Notes: generated by a model not told the origin, from the letters alone. 64,000 bases of DNA from Palsa-1392 sp963819975 (GCA_963819975.1 CAWFYE010000014.1:1-64000), one strand, 5' to 3'; shown: positions 20,283-29,861, numbered from the stretch's first letter. Numbers and translations are program-made.

Positions 20283-21347
20283 TTAGGCAGACAAACGCAG
20301 GTGGGCCGGCCGAGCCTGTGACTCTGGAAGCCGGTCGGTCTTTTGCTCCGGACGCGGGTCGACCGCGGCGCGCGGAGTCGCGCTCATGACTCTTTCTGTC
20401 CTCACGTCCGGATGCGACGGAACCACCAGGACGGGAGACTTGGCGTGACGTACCACCAGTTCGGCCACGCTGCCGATCAACAGATGCCGGAACCCGCTGT
20501 GGCCGTGCGTCGCGGTGATAATCAGATCGGGAACGATTTCCTCTGCGACCGCGCAAATTTCGGAAACGGGATGACCGATCTTGAGGAGCGTCTCGAACTT
20601 TACCTCGCCGAGTTCCGCCGACTGCACGAAGGCCTCCATCTGGCGGGCCGCTTCTCTGCGTGCCGACTGTCGAATATCGGAATTCCGGTAAATCCCGTAG
20701 CTGCCTTTGCGCAGCGTATCGCCGAGATAGATGACGTGCAGAATGATCAGCCGGGCGGACGTGCCGGTGGCAAACTTGATCGCATAATCGAGCGCACCCG
20801 GAGAAGCATCGGAGAAATCGACCGGCACCAGAATCGTCGGAACACTCGGGCCGCTTGCCGCCTTGTCGGCTTTCGCATTAGGCGCTTCCTTTCCGCTCTG
20901 CCGCGCCACCAGGACGGGACAGGGCGAATGCTGCACGACTCGCTCGGCGGTGCTCCCGAGAAATGTATGCTTGAGACCGGTGTGTCCGTGGGTCGAGAGC
21001 ACGATCAGATCCGCCGCCATGGTCGACGCGAGCCGGCAGATTTCGTGATAAACGGAAGTGCCTTCGCAGAGATGAATCGAAACGGTCGAAGGCAGATCAT
21101 TCTGCCGCGCTACCTCCTCCAACTCCTGGCGCAGATCTCTTTCGCGATGCTCGGTAAACGAGCTGGCGGCATCGTCGGCCGAAAGAATCGGCCCCATGAA
21201 TGTGACCGGGTAAACTTCATGATGGACGTGTGCGAGATGAACGACGGCCCCAAACCGTCGCGCCACCTTTTTCGCAGTCGTGATCGCGGCGATCGACACG
21301 GGTGAGAAATCGATCGGGACAAGAATGTTTTGAATGTTTCTCTTCAC
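20283..21347 (-). CDS. Tandem universal stress protein (two UspA domains)
   Basis: The 354-residue protein contains two Usp domains, about residues 1-150 and 168-310. Each begins with ILVPxDFS and ends with the nucleotide-binding pattern: THGHTGLKHTFLGSTAERVV in the first and THGHSGFRHLLIGSVAELVV in the second, so both could bind ATP. The C-terminal 45 residues are a disordered, charged tail. Usp proteins act in the cytoplasm in stress survival; the precise partner is unknown. It follows the ppdK gene on the same strand with a gap of about 100 bases counted from ppdK's end, and its stop codon lies inside a TCGTTAGGC-type motif at 20282. Confidence 0.9.
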   Translation of the reverse strand: MKRNIQNILVPIDFSPVSIAAITTAKKVARRFGAVVHLAHVHHEVYPVTFMGPILSADDAASSFTEHRERDLRQELEEVARQNDLPSTVSIHLCEGTSVYHEICRLASTMAADLIVLSTHGHTGLKHTFLGSTAERVVQHSPCPVLVARQSGKEAPNAKADKAASGPSVPTILVPVDFSDASPGALDYAIKFATGTSARLIILHVIYLGDTLRKGSYGIYRNSDIRQSARREAARQMEAFVQSAELGEVKFETLLKIGHPVSEICAVAEEIVPDLIITATHGHSGFRHLLIGSVAELVVRHAKSPVLVVPSHPDVRTERVMSATPRAAVDPRPEQKTDRLPESQARPAHLRLSA

Positions 21348-21449
21348 GCCCCAAAGCTTGAGCCAAACGTAGCGCCTGGCTCCGCATGATTTGGCGAAGT
21401 TGCACCATTTCTTGCGCAGGCCCGCGGCAAGCGCGGGAATGCCTGCGCG

Positions 21450-24224
21450 CTACGATTCCAACGCGGCCTGGGCCGCGGCCAGCTTCGCGATCGGGACACG
21501 GAACGGGCTGCAGCTCACGTAGTCGAGCCCAAGCCGGTGGCAAAATTTCACGCTCGAAGGTTCGCCGCCATGCTCGCCACAAATGCCAAGCTTGATGTGG
21601 GGCCGCGTCTTGCGTCCGAGATCGCGCGCGATCTCCATCAGGCGTCCCACGCCTTTCTGGTCGATGGCGGCAAAAGGATTGTTAGGCACGATGTCCAGCT
21701 CGGCGTAGGCGGGGAGGAAACTGCCGGAATCGTCGCGGCTCATTCCGAGCGTCGTCTGGGTGAGATCGTTCGTCCCGAAACTGAAGAATTCCGCGTCCTT
21801 CGCAATCTCGTCGGCGACGAGAGCGGCGCGCGGGATCTCGATCATCGTTCCGACCAGATAATTGAATTTCGTCTTCTTTTCCTTCGCAACCTCGGCTGCA
21901 ACGCGATTCACAATGTCGATTTGCAGTTTCAATTCCCGCGGAAAACCAACCAGCGGGATCATGATCTCGGGCCGCACTTTTTTGCCCTTCTTCTGCACCT
22001 CGGCAGCGGCTTCAAAAACCGCGCGAGCCTGCATTTCGGAGATCTCGGGAAAGGTGATGCCGAGCCGGCAACCGCGATGGCCTAACATTGGATTGAACTC
22101 GTGCAGCTCGCGCACGCGCCGCGCGATGTTCTCAACCGGGATCCCGATTTTCTTTGCCAGGTCGGCCTGCTGTTCTTTTTCGTTCGGCAGAAATTCATGA
22201 AGCGGCGGATCGAGAAAACGAATCGTTGCCGGGAGGCCATCGAGCGCCTTGAAAATGCCGGCGAAATCCTTCCGCTGATAGGGCAGCAACTTTTTCAACG
22301 CCTTGACCCGCGTCTTCTTGTCCTCGGCCAGGATCATCTCACGCATGGCGTCGATCCGATTGCCTTCGAAAAACATGTGCTCGGTCCGGCAGAGGCCGAT
22401 GCCCTTGGCGCCAAAAGCGACCGCATTCCGCACCTGTTCCGGCGTGTCCGCATTGGTCCGAACATCGAGTTCGCGGACCCGATCGACCCAACTCATGAGC
22501 TTGGCGTATTGCTGATAGATGGCGCTCTTCTTCCCGTCGAGCGAACGATCCACCAGCACCTGCACAATCTCGGAGGGCGCGGTCGTCACTTCTCCGGCGA
22601 AAACTTCGCCCGCCGTGCCGTCGATCGAAATGTAATCGCCTTCCTTCAAGGTCACACCGCTGGCAGAGAGGGTGCGCTTTTTGTAGTCGATCTCGACTCC
22701 GGAGGCGCCGCAAACGCAGACCTTGCCCATCTGCCGGGCGACGAGCGCCGCGTGTGAGGAAACGCCGCCGCGTGAAGTGAGGATGCCCTCGGCGGCGATC
22801 ATGCCGCGCAAGTCTTCCGGGGAAGTTTCGACGCGAGCCAGGACAACTTTTTCGCCCCGATGCGCACGCCGGACTGCTTCCTCCGCGCTGAGGACGACAT
22901 GCCCGGAAGCAGCGCCCGGACCGGCCGCCAGACCGCTCCCGATTTTCTTCGCGCTTGCGATCGATTTGCGATCGAAGATCGGGGCGAGAAGATGGCTTAA
23001 CGAATCGGCTGGGATGCGCTTAATCGCCATTTCCTTCGTGATGAGTCGCTCGTCGACCATCTCGACTGCGATGCGGACGGCGGCGAGACCGGTGCGTTTG
23101 CCGTTGCGGGTTTGGAGGATGTAAAGCCGGTTGTCTTCCACCGTGAACTCGAGGTCCTGCATGTCCTTGAAATGTTTCTCGAGCAAGGCGCGCACTTTCA
23201 TGAGCGCCTTGTGCGCGGCCGGCATTTCCTCCGCCAATTTCGCGATCGGGTGCGGGGTGCGTACGCCGGCTACGACATCTTCGCCCTGCGCGTTGATGAG
23301 ATATTCGCCGTAGAAAACTTTCTCGCCGCTGGCCGGATCGCGCGTAAAAGCAACCCCGGTAGCGCTCGTGTCCCCCATGTTGCCGAAAACCATCGTCTGC
23401 ACGTTGACCGCCGTGCCCCAGTCATGCGGGATGCCGTATTTGCGGCGATAGACAACGGCGCGATCGTTATTCCACGAACCGAAGACGGCCCCGATCGAAC
23501 CCCACAACTGCGCGCGCGGATCCTGCGGAAAGGATTTGCCGGTCCGCTCCTTGATCAGGTTCTTGAAACGCTGAACCATTTCCTTCAAGTCATCGACCGA
23601 GAGCTGGACGTCGGGAAAATTGTGGTTGCCGTAACGCTCGTCCTTGAGATGCTCGATCACGCTTTCGAACGGGTCGTGATCTTCGCCAGCGCGCTTCTGC
23701 ACGCCCATCACGACGTCGCCGTACATCTGCAAAAACCGGCGATACGAATCCCACGCAAAACGCGAGTTGTCGGTCGCCTTGGCGACGATCTCGACCACGG
23801 TGTCGTTCATCCCGAGGTTCAGGATCGTGTCCATCATCCCGGGCATCGAGTCGCGCGCGCCAGAGCGGACAGAAAGGAGAAGCGGGCGCTGCTTGTCGCC
23901 GAGCTTTTTGCCGACCGATTTCTCGACTTTCGCGAGGGCCGCCGCGACTTCAGCCTCGAGCCCTTTCGGATAGGTGCGTTTATTCTCGGAAAAATAAGTG
24001 CAAACCTCGGTCGTAATCGTGAATCCCGGCGGGACCGGCAACCCGATGCGGGTCATTTCGGCGAGGTTGGCGCCTTTGCCGCCAAGGAGCGGCTTCATGC
24101 TCCCCGCGCCGTCGGCTTTGCCGTCGCCAAAGTAGTAGACGTTGCGCTTTGATTTGGCCGAACCGGTTTTTGGCTTGGGTTTCGTGGCAGATTTAGAGTG
24201 GGATGATTTGGTTTTTGTGGCCAT
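21450..24224 (-). CDS. ppdK: Pyruvate, phosphate dikinase
   Basis: A 924-residue enzyme interconverting pyruvate, ATP and phosphate with PEP, AMP and pyrophosphate. It has an N-terminal ATP-grasp domain (KGANLAEMTRIGLPVPPGFT), the phosphohistidine domain with GGVSSHAALVARQ (His near residue 490) and the C-terminal PEP/pyruvate barrel ending with GICGEHGGEP, which carries the catalytic Cys. An N-terminal extension of about 30 Lys/Ser-rich residues (MATKTKSSHSKSATK) precedes the enzyme core and is unusual but harmless-looking. It is a usual enzyme for gluconeogenic or pyrophosphate-linked glycolysis. It is apparently alone in its transcription unit, with the Usp gene downstream. Confidence 0.96.
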   Translation of the reverse strand: MATKTKSSHSKSATKPKPKTGSAKSKRNVYYFGDGKADGAGSMKPLLGGKGANLAEMTRIGLPVPPGFTITTEVCTYFSENKRTYPKGLEAEVAAALAKVEKSVGKKLGDKQRPLLLSVRSGARDSMPGMMDTILNLGMNDTVVEIVAKATDNSRFAWDSYRRFLQMYGDVVMGVQKRAGEDHDPFESVIEHLKDERYGNHNFPDVQLSVDDLKEMVQRFKNLIKERTGKSFPQDPRAQLWGSIGAVFGSWNNDRAVVYRRKYGIPHDWGTAVNVQTMVFGNMGDTSATGVAFTRDPASGEKVFYGEYLINAQGEDVVAGVRTPHPIAKLAEEMPAAHKALMKVRALLEKHFKDMQDLEFTVEDNRLYILQTRNGKRTGLAAVRIAVEMVDERLITKEMAIKRIPADSLSHLLAPIFDRKSIASAKKIGSGLAAGPGAASGHVVLSAEEAVRRAHRGEKVVLARVETSPEDLRGMIAAEGILTSRGGVSSHAALVARQMGKVCVCGASGVEIDYKKRTLSASGVTLKEGDYISIDGTAGEVFAGEVTTAPSEIVQVLVDRSLDGKKSAIYQQYAKLMSWVDRVRELDVRTNADTPEQVRNAVAFGAKGIGLCRTEHMFFEGNRIDAMREMILAEDKKTRVKALKKLLPYQRKDFAGIFKALDGLPATIRFLDPPLHEFLPNEKEQQADLAKKIGIPVENIARRVRELHEFNPMLGHRGCRLGITFPEISEMQARAVFEAAAEVQKKGKKVRPEIMIPLVGFPRELKLQIDIVNRVAAEVAKEKKTKFNYLVGTMIEIPRAALVADEIAKDAEFFSFGTNDLTQTTLGMSRDDSGSFLPAYAELDIVPNNPFAAIDQKGVGRLMEIARDLGRKTRPHIKLGICGEHGGEPSSVKFCHRLGLDYVSCSPFRVPIAKLAAAQAALES

Positions 24225-24335
24225 GAGAAGAATTTGCGTACGCGCTGGAAGCGCACGCTAAAGCCACAGGTGAGAGTGTCAACGCAGCATCCGACAGGCG
24301 CGCGCCTTGTTGGATTGTTCCGTTACACAGATGGC

Positions 24336-24536
24336 TTAGGCCAACTGGGAGGCGAGCACGTCATCGATCGCGTCGGCGAAATCGTCGACGCCCGACATCG
24401 GGACGATGATGACATTACGATGGCCCTGGCTGTCCTCGGTGATACGAAGAAATTTGCCGCGGCCGTTCTCGCGCAGATCGATCGAAAATAGTTTTCGTTC
24501 AATCTGCAACTCTCTGGTTTCGATGATGCTGTCCAT
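24336..24536 (-). CDS. Small PUR-alpha-like single-stranded DNA/RNA-binding protein
   Basis: The 66-residue product begins MDSIIETRELQIERKLFSID and contains RGKFLRITED and an NVIIVP strand, matching the bacterial PUR domain (the Borrelia Pur-alpha type, often annotated DUF3276). These proteins bind purine-rich single strands and can act as regulators. The start at 24536 was chosen because the upstream in-frame ATG at 24584 adds a poorly conserved leader. The short size fits a one-repeat PUR protein that would work as a dimer. Its target is unknown. Confidence 0.75.
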   Translation of the reverse strand: MDSIIETRELQIERKLFSIDLRENGRGKFLRITEDSQGHRNVIIVPMSGVDDFADAIDDVLASQLA

Positions 24537-24631
24537 TTGCGACGGGGCGGATGTTAGCCACGCGCCCAACGAAAAGGGAAGCAAAATCTTTCGGAGCCAT
24601 GCCCTCCCGTCCGACTCGGCAGAGTCTCGTC

Positions 24632-26824
24632 CTACCGGGAGCGGCGCCTCGTTTTGGCGGCGGTCCTATTAGATTTCGCGGCGTGATCGCTCACGATCGC
24701 GAAATCGGCCTGGCGCTTGAAGATATCGATCCGCGCCACGACCACTTTCAGAACATCGCCTACAGCCAGGATCCGCTTCGATTGCCGGGCGATGAGACGC
24801 CGGCGGGCGCCGTCGAAGACATAAAAGTCGTCGTTCAACGACGAGACATGGACCAGTCCGGTGAGGAGGACGTCGGGCAGTTCGATGAGCAGCCCGTAGT
24901 TACGCACCTCGATCACGACGGCACGAAAAACCTGCGGATTCTTGTCGCTCAACTGAAGCTGGAGAAACTCGAGTTTCTTCATTTTTGCCGATTCATTTTC
25001 CGCTTCGGCCGCAACTCGTTCGGTGGCCGAGATGTGCTCGGCAATTCCGGCCAGTTCACCCGCGCCGCGCCGCACGCCGCGTTTGCCATCGCGATCGGCA
25101 AGAGTGCGATGGACAACGAGATCAGCGTAACGCCGGATCGGACTGGTGAAGTGGGTGTAGTTGTTTATTGAGAGCCCGAAATGGCCGAGTGGCTGGATAG
25201 CGTAGCGAGCGCGCTTCAGGCTTTTCAAAAGACCGATTTTAAGCGCCTGCTCTTCCGGTTTGCCGCGGAACGATTCGAGGAGGCGTTGCAGCTCTTTCCG
25301 ATTCGTCAGGTCGCCGGCGTTGAAGCCGTAGCTGATCACGAAATCCCGGTACTCGGCCAATTTGTCGGGATCGGGCGTTTCATGCACTCGATAGATGGTC
25401 GGGACGAGTCGATTCTTGAGCTCACTCGCGACCGCTTCGTTGGCCGCGAGCATGAATTCCTCGACGAGCTGATGCGACTCGTCGTTTTCGATCCGCTCCA
25501 GACGCAGCGGACGGCCGGTCGCTTTATCCACAACCACTTTGACCTCCGGGAAATCGAGATCGAGCGAGCCATGGGCGAAACGGCGCCTCCGCAAAATCGA
25601 GGCCAGTTCCCAGGCGGTGTGCAAACGACGCGACAGCTCGTCGTGCGCCGGCTTCTGCATGATGGCGTAGGCTTCTTTGTACGTCAGCCGGCGCGCGCTC
25701 TGGATGATGGTGCGGGCAAAACGGGCACTGCGCGGGGCGCCGTTTTTGGCGAAGCGGATGAAGACCGAATGGGTCAGCCTAACGACATTCGGGTTCAGGC
25801 TGCAAACCCCGTTGCTCAAGCGCTCAGGCAACATCGGGATGACGCGGTCGACAAGGTAAACGCTGTTCCCCCGCTTCAACGCCTCACGATCGAGCGCGCT
25901 TCCCGGCGTGACATAAGCGGAGACATCGGCAATGTGGACACCAAGCTCCCATTCACCGCCCTGGAGCCGCTCGACATTGATCGCGTCATCGAAATCGCGC
26001 GCGTCGTCGGGATCGATCGTGACGATGAACTGCCGGCGCAGATCTTCGCGCTCGCTGTAGCGATTGGGATCGACCGTTTCCGGAATGGCATCGGCCTCGG
26101 CCAGAACGGCATCGGGAAATTCGACCGGCAGATTGTTCTTCCGGATGATCGAAAGCATGTCGATCCCGGGATCGGTCGCCCGGCCGAGGAGCTCGATGAT
26201 TTCGCCCTCGGGATTGATGTGACGCGATTCCCACGGCTCCAGCCTGACGACGACCTTGTCGTTCGACTGCGGCGGGCGGGGCGCACCGGGCAGGGGCCGC
26301 GGCTGGACGTAAACATTGTGCACGATGCGAGGATCGTCCGGCACGACGTAGAAAAACTTCCGACTCTGCTGGAGCGTGCCGACAATCGTGTCGTGAGCCC
26401 GCTCGAGAATCCGGATGACGCGGCCTTCCGGGCGATTGCTCCCACTCCGAGCGCGCCCGTAATCGGCGTCGCGCGTGATGCGGGCAACGACCCGGTCGCC
26501 GTTCATCGCGGTGCCGGTATTCTCGGCGGAAATGAAGATGTCACCCTGGTCGGAGCCTTCGCGGGCGAGAAACCCGAAGCCGGCCTGGTGGATCTGGATC
26601 TTGCCGGTGACGAGGTCGGCCTCCCCGGGAAGGATATAGCGATTTTTGCGAATCCGAGCGATCTCCCCGGACTGCTCCAACTCGCGCAGCACGCCCTTGA
26701 GGTCGCTTCGAGTCTCGCTCCTAAAGCCAAGGGCGCGGGCCAGCTCTTTCGTGTCGAGCGGCCTGTACTTGGGCGCGCCGAGAAGAGTGAGAATTTTTTG
26801 TTTCGTGTCGGAATCGCGTTTCAT
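24632..26824 (-). CDS. rnr: Ribonuclease R
   Basis: The 730-residue exoribonuclease has an N-terminal winged helix (LGAPKYRPLDTKELARALGF), two cold-shock domains (one with IHQAGFGFLAREG), the RNB catalytic domain with the Asp cluster IDPDDARDFDDAI, and a C-terminal S1 domain ending in a basic tail (AAKSNRTAAKTRRRSR). It degrades structured RNA 3 prime to 5 prime. The start at 26824 (MKRDSDTKQKIL) was chosen because a longer frame from 27010 adds 62 residues that run into the divergent folP region. It is divergently transcribed from folP with about 100 bases between. Confidence 0.95.
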   Translation of the reverse strand: MKRDSDTKQKILTLLGAPKYRPLDTKELARALGFRSETRSDLKGVLRELEQSGEIARIRKNRYILPGEADLVTGKIQIHQAGFGFLAREGSDQGDIFISAENTGTAMNGDRVVARITRDADYGRARSGSNRPEGRVIRILERAHDTIVGTLQQSRKFFYVVPDDPRIVHNVYVQPRPLPGAPRPPQSNDKVVVRLEPWESRHINPEGEIIELLGRATDPGIDMLSIIRKNNLPVEFPDAVLAEADAIPETVDPNRYSEREDLRRQFIVTIDPDDARDFDDAINVERLQGGEWELGVHIADVSAYVTPGSALDREALKRGNSVYLVDRVIPMLPERLSNGVCSLNPNVVRLTHSVFIRFAKNGAPRSARFARTIIQSARRLTYKEAYAIMQKPAHDELSRRLHTAWELASILRRRRFAHGSLDLDFPEVKVVVDKATGRPLRLERIENDESHQLVEEFMLAANEAVASELKNRLVPTIYRVHETPDPDKLAEYRDFVISYGFNAGDLTNRKELQRLLESFRGKPEEQALKIGLLKSLKRARYAIQPLGHFGLSINNYTHFTSPIRRYADLVVHRTLADRDGKRGVRRGAGELAGIAEHISATERVAAEAENESAKMKKLEFLQLQLSDKNPQVFRAVVIEVRNYGLLIELPDVLLTGLVHVSSLNDDFYVFDGARRRLIARQSKRILAVGDVLKVVVARIDIFKRQADFAIVSDHAAKSNRTAAKTRRRSR

Positions 26825-26930
26825 GTCGCAGAGCGATGATCGAAGAAATGGCTGCGAATGAAAGCAGCGATTATCGAAACGCCAGCTGACCGCCTTTTCG
26901 AAAAAAGCACCGACTGTGATAGTCTGAAGC

Positions 26931-27779
26931 GTGATGCAGGCAGCGCGCTGGAAGGTGGGTGAGCACATCCTCGACCCGACGAATCGCGCCCTGATCATGG
27001 GCGTGCTCAATGTTACGCCGGATTCGTTCTCCGACGGCGGCCAGTTTCTTGCCGCTGAAGCCGCCGTTAATCATGGCCTCGAAATGGCGCGGGACGGCGC
27101 CGATATCATCGACGTCGGCGGTGAGTCGACTCGGCCCGGTTCGCTCCCGGTTTCGCCTGACCAAGAGATGGAACGCGTTCTGCCGGTCCTCCAACAACTT
27201 GCCCACGTGGTCGATCAACCCCTCTCGATTGATACTTCAAAGGCAGTGGTGGCGCGGGCCGCGATCGAGGCGGGAGCCACGATCATCAACGACGTGAGCG
27301 GCGGGAGGGCCGATCCGGAAATGCTGCCGCTGGCCGCGGAAAAGGGCGTGGCACTAATCCTGATGCATATGCAGGGAAAACCCGCCACCATGCAGACAAA
27401 TCCGACCTACGACGACGTTGTCACTGAGGTGGCCGATTTTTTTCGACAGCAATTTGCGCAGGCGGTACGGTGTGGCGTGGATCCCATCTGCCTCGCCTTC
27501 GATCCCGGAATCGGATTTGGCAAAACGGTCGCGCATAATCTCGACCTGCTCGCCAATCTGCCCCGGCTCCGGGTGGAAAACCGACCCCTCGTGGTGGGCG
27601 TCTCGCGAAAATCGTTTATTGGCAAAATTTCCGGACCATCGCTCGACCGCGTTAGCGCGACCGTGGCGCTGACCTCGCTCCTGCGAGCCCGCGGCGCCGA
27701 TGTTTTGCGAGTTCACGACGTGGCGGAAAACACCGCCGCCCTCCGTACCACTGAAGCCCTCCTCGCCGCCACCCGATGA
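26931..27779 (+). CDS. folP: Dihydropteroate synthase
   Basis: The 282-residue product shows the family motifs MGVLNVTPDSFSDGG, DVGGESTRPG, SIDTSK and DPGIGFGKT. It joins para-aminobenzoate to the pterin diphosphate in folate synthesis and is the sulfonamide target. The start is either GTG at 26931 or ATG at 26934. It overlaps cdaA by 4 bases (GATGATC), so the two are probably co-transcribed and translationally coupled. The folP-cdaA pairing is a known arrangement in several bacterial groups. Confidence 0.96.
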   Translation: MMQAARWKVGEHILDPTNRALIMGVLNVTPDSFSDGGQFLAAEAAVNHGLEMARDGADIIDVGGESTRPGSLPVSPDQEMERVLPVLQQLAHVVDQPLSIDTSKAVVARAAIEAGATIINDVSGGRADPEMLPLAAEKGVALILMHMQGKPATMQTNPTYDDVVTEVADFFRQQFAQAVRCGVDPICLAFDPGIGFGKTVAHNLDLLANLPRLRVENRPLVVGVSRKSFIGKISGPSLDRVSATVALTSLLRARGADVLRVHDVAENTAALRTTEALLAATR

Positions 27780-28651
27780 TCCAGGAATTTACCCAGATCT
27801 TGATCGAGAAATGGCGCAGCGCCGTCGAGATCCTGCTCCTGAGCGTGGTCATTTATTATGGCTACCTCTATTTCCGCGGCACTCGCGGAGCCAAGGTGCT
27901 GACCGGGATGGCGATCGTCTTCCTCACTCTGACTCTCATCTCACAGCTCCTGAATCTGGTCGTAATCAGCTTCATCATCCGCAGCTTTTCGGTTTTCCTG
28001 GCGGTCGCGCTCGTCGTTATTTTCCAACCGGAACTGCGCCGCGCGCTGGCCGAGCTGGGCGGTCATCCGATCTTTTCTCTGACGAGCGAGAAACGGGAGA
28101 CGGTCCACGACCTGGCCGAAGTGGTGATGCAGCTTTCAAACAAGCAATTCGGCGCCCTGATCGCGATCGAGCGCGACACTTCAATCAAAATCTACGAAGA
28201 CACCGGGGTGATCGTCGACGCCGCTTTTTCGACCGAACTCCTGCTCACGCTTTTCCATCCCAAATCGGCGCTGCACGATGGCGGAGTGATCCTGCGCAAC
28301 GGCCGGATCGCAGCAGCGGCCTGCATTTTTCCGGTCAGCCAGCGCGAGACGCTCGATCGCAGCCTCGGCCTGCGGCACCGCGCCGCGCTCGGCATCACGG
28401 AGGAATCGGATGCGGTCGCGGTCGTCGTTTCGGAAGAGACGGGGGCGATTTCGATCTGTTACCGGCGCCGGCTCGAGCGCAATTTTACCCCGGAAACTTT
28501 CCGGCAGCGGCTCGGCGAAGTTTTACTCCATCGTCACCATGAAGAAGAAGATCCTGAACAACTGGCGCCCGAAACTGACCTCCCTCCTACTCGCGACCGC
28601 GCTCTGGTACCTCATCAAGAAGAACGTAGCAACGACACCCTCGCCGTCTGA
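27776..28651 (+). CDS. cdaA: Membrane diadenylate cyclase, CdaA type
   Basis: The 291-residue protein has three N-terminal membrane helices (to about residue 90) followed by a DAC domain that makes cyclic di-AMP from two ATP. The conserved RHRAALG motif is present; the other motif, usually DGA, reads HDGGVIL here, with Gly in place of Ala. After the catalytic domain comes a Glu/Asp/Pro-rich tail that overlaps the next gene by 113 bases. Cyclic di-AMP controls osmotic and cell-wall balance, fitting the nearby rodA. It is coupled to folP upstream. Confidence 0.93.
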   Translation: MIQEFTQILIEKWRSAVEILLLSVVIYYGYLYFRGTRGAKVLTGMAIVFLTLTLISQLLNLVVISFIIRSFSVFLAVALVVIFQPELRRALAELGGHPIFSLTSEKRETVHDLAEVVMQLSNKQFGALIAIERDTSIKIYEDTGVIVDAAFSTELLLTLFHPKSALHDGGVILRNGRIAAAACIFPVSQRETLDRSLGLRHRAALGITEESDAVAVVVSEETGAISICYRRRLERNFTPETFRQRLGEVLLHRHHEEEDPEQLAPETDLPPTRDRALVPHQEERSNDTLAV

Positions 28652-28688
28652 GTTGAACGACCGGCCGGAGACCGTCGAAGTTCGTTAG
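28539..28688 (+). CDS. 49-residue CdaR/YbbR-like membrane anchor protein
   Basis: Reading from the ATG at 28539 gives MKKKILNNWRPKLTSLLLAT followed by ALWYLIKK and a 20-residue polar tail ending in VEVR and a TAG stop. The N-W-x-x-K-L-x-S-L-L-L-A-x-A-L-W pattern matches the membrane anchor at the start of CdaR (YbbR-domain) proteins, the regulator usually encoded directly after cdaA. No YbbR repeats follow. It overlaps the last 113 bases of cdaA in another frame. It may be a minimal regulator or a truncated remnant. The stop codon lies inside a CGTTAGG motif. Confidence 0.6.
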   Translation: MKKKILNNWRPKLTSLLLATALWYLIKKNVATTPSPSELNDRPETVEVR

Positions 28689-28812
28689 GTAAGAGCACGG
28701 CGGCCAGCCACCTGCTAGCCTTAAAAAGCTTTAGGCGGGCGCCTCCGTCAGGAAGGCACTGATCCTCCGCGGAACCACGGCAAAGATAAATGCCCGGTTC
28801 TCGCTGCCTAGA

Positions 28813-29004
28813 CTAGGGACGCGACGCCGATGTCCTCATGCCGCTGGTTACGTGGTTGCTTACTCCCCTGCTCCCGACGTCGGACGCGCTTTGACGCTGC
28901 AAGGCATCGCTATTCGTGGTCGCGTAAGGATTTTGATTTGCGCAACCTGTCGAGAGCAACGTGCCAACCAGGGCGCAAAGTAAAATTACGTGTTTCATCC
29001 TCAT
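28813..29004 (-). CDS. Small lipoprotein, unknown function
   Basis: The 63-residue product begins MRMKHVILLCALVGTLLSTG followed by Cys, a good lipoprotein signal with lipobox STGC near residue 21. The mature part is about 43 residues, rich in Ser, Asn and Arg, with no recognised domain. It would be anchored in the outer or inner membrane leaflet. A second ATG two codons in could be the start. The 28689-28812 and 29005-29189 gaps around it contain nothing I can identify. Confidence 0.6.
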   Translation of the reverse strand: MRMKHVILLCALVGTLLSTGCANQNPYATTNSDALQRQSASDVGSRGVSNHVTSGMRTSASRP

Positions 29005-29189
29005 TTATCGTCAGGGCGGGGTTATTCGGTTGCTCGTGTGCGATTGAATCGAATGTCGCAGGCGTCAAATTCTTCGCCCTCGATGAGGAACGTGTTCAAT
29101 GGCACCGCAGGCAGCGAGTGGCTGCGAGAAATTTCATCGGCGCAATCCGCGGGCCACAATCCTCGCGCGATTTCAGATCGAGCAGATAG

Positions 29190-29645
29190 CTAGCGCAGGA
29201 AACGCGCGAGGTTTTCGTCTTCCCACTGGCGCGCGCGGCGATACCGCGGGAAGGCTTTTTCGCGGCGGTAAAACTCGGCGGTATGAATGCGGCGGCGGCC
29301 AGCCGAATCGGTCTCGTCGGGCACCACCGAGTGCAGCATCTCGTGATAAAGCACGTACTCGAGGAACCAGCGCGGGACGAAAGGCTGATCAAGCAACGGA
29401 TGAATCCGAATGATGCGATCTTCCTCCTGGATCGAACCGAAAATGAAATATTCACGCGGCCGCTCTTTGCGCCGCCGGCCCCAGACGACTTTGTATCCGC
29501 GCAGGCGTCCGCGAAAATGGCGCGCATTGAGCCGCTCAAAAATCGCGCGCAAATCAAAGCAGCGACCTTCATGCTGCAAATTGAAATGGCGCTGCATCGG
29601 CAGCGTCGGCCGGGCCGCTTTTCGTTTTGCCTTTTTTTTTGCCAT
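29190..29645 (-). CDS. SprT-like zinc metalloprotease
   Basis: The 151-residue protein contains the zinc-binding HExxH motif in YVLYHEMLHSV (near residues 100-105), with downstream HTAEFYRRE providing the third ligand region. This is the pattern of SprT/SPRTN-like proteases. The N-terminus is short and strongly basic (MAKKKAKRKAARP), which may help bind nucleic acid. Bacterial SprT-like proteins are poorly studied. It is transcribed away from rodA. Confidence 0.8.
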   Translation of the reverse strand: MAKKKAKRKAARPTLPMQRHFNLQHEGRCFDLRAIFERLNARHFRGRLRGYKVVWGRRRKERPREYFIFGSIQEEDRIIRIHPLLDQPFVPRWFLEYVLYHEMLHSVVPDETDSAGRRRIHTAEFYRREKAFPRYRRARQWEDENLARFLR

Positions 29646-29771
29646 CGAAACCTTCCGCTGCGAGAGGAACCGGCCACAAGTCTAGATTGCCGCCTGTTGG
29701 CTGACAAGGACCGCCGTCCGACGAATCCGGCACAGATTGTATAAAACATTGTCGTTCAACAAGATAAAATT

Positions 29772-29861
29772 ATGAAAAAGGTCGATGGCGGCCTTGGCTG
29801 GACTTCCGGCATCGGGCACGCCATCTTACGCTTTCCGGGCCGAAATCCGGCTGACTTATGA
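29772..29861 (+). CDS. Possible 29-residue leader peptide coupled to rodA
   Basis: An ATG at 29772, after an A/T-rich stretch, opens a frame (MKKVDGGLGWTSGIGHAILR...) whose TGA overlaps the rodA start as ATGA at 29858-29861. The overlap is the standard form of translational coupling. The peptide has no recognised family and no strong Shine-Dalgarno, so it could be chance. The remaining 29646-29771 stretch contains a TTGTATAAAACATTG patch that could hold promoter elements but no gene. Confidence 0.3.
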   Translation: MKKVDGGLGWTSGIGHAILRFPGRNPADL

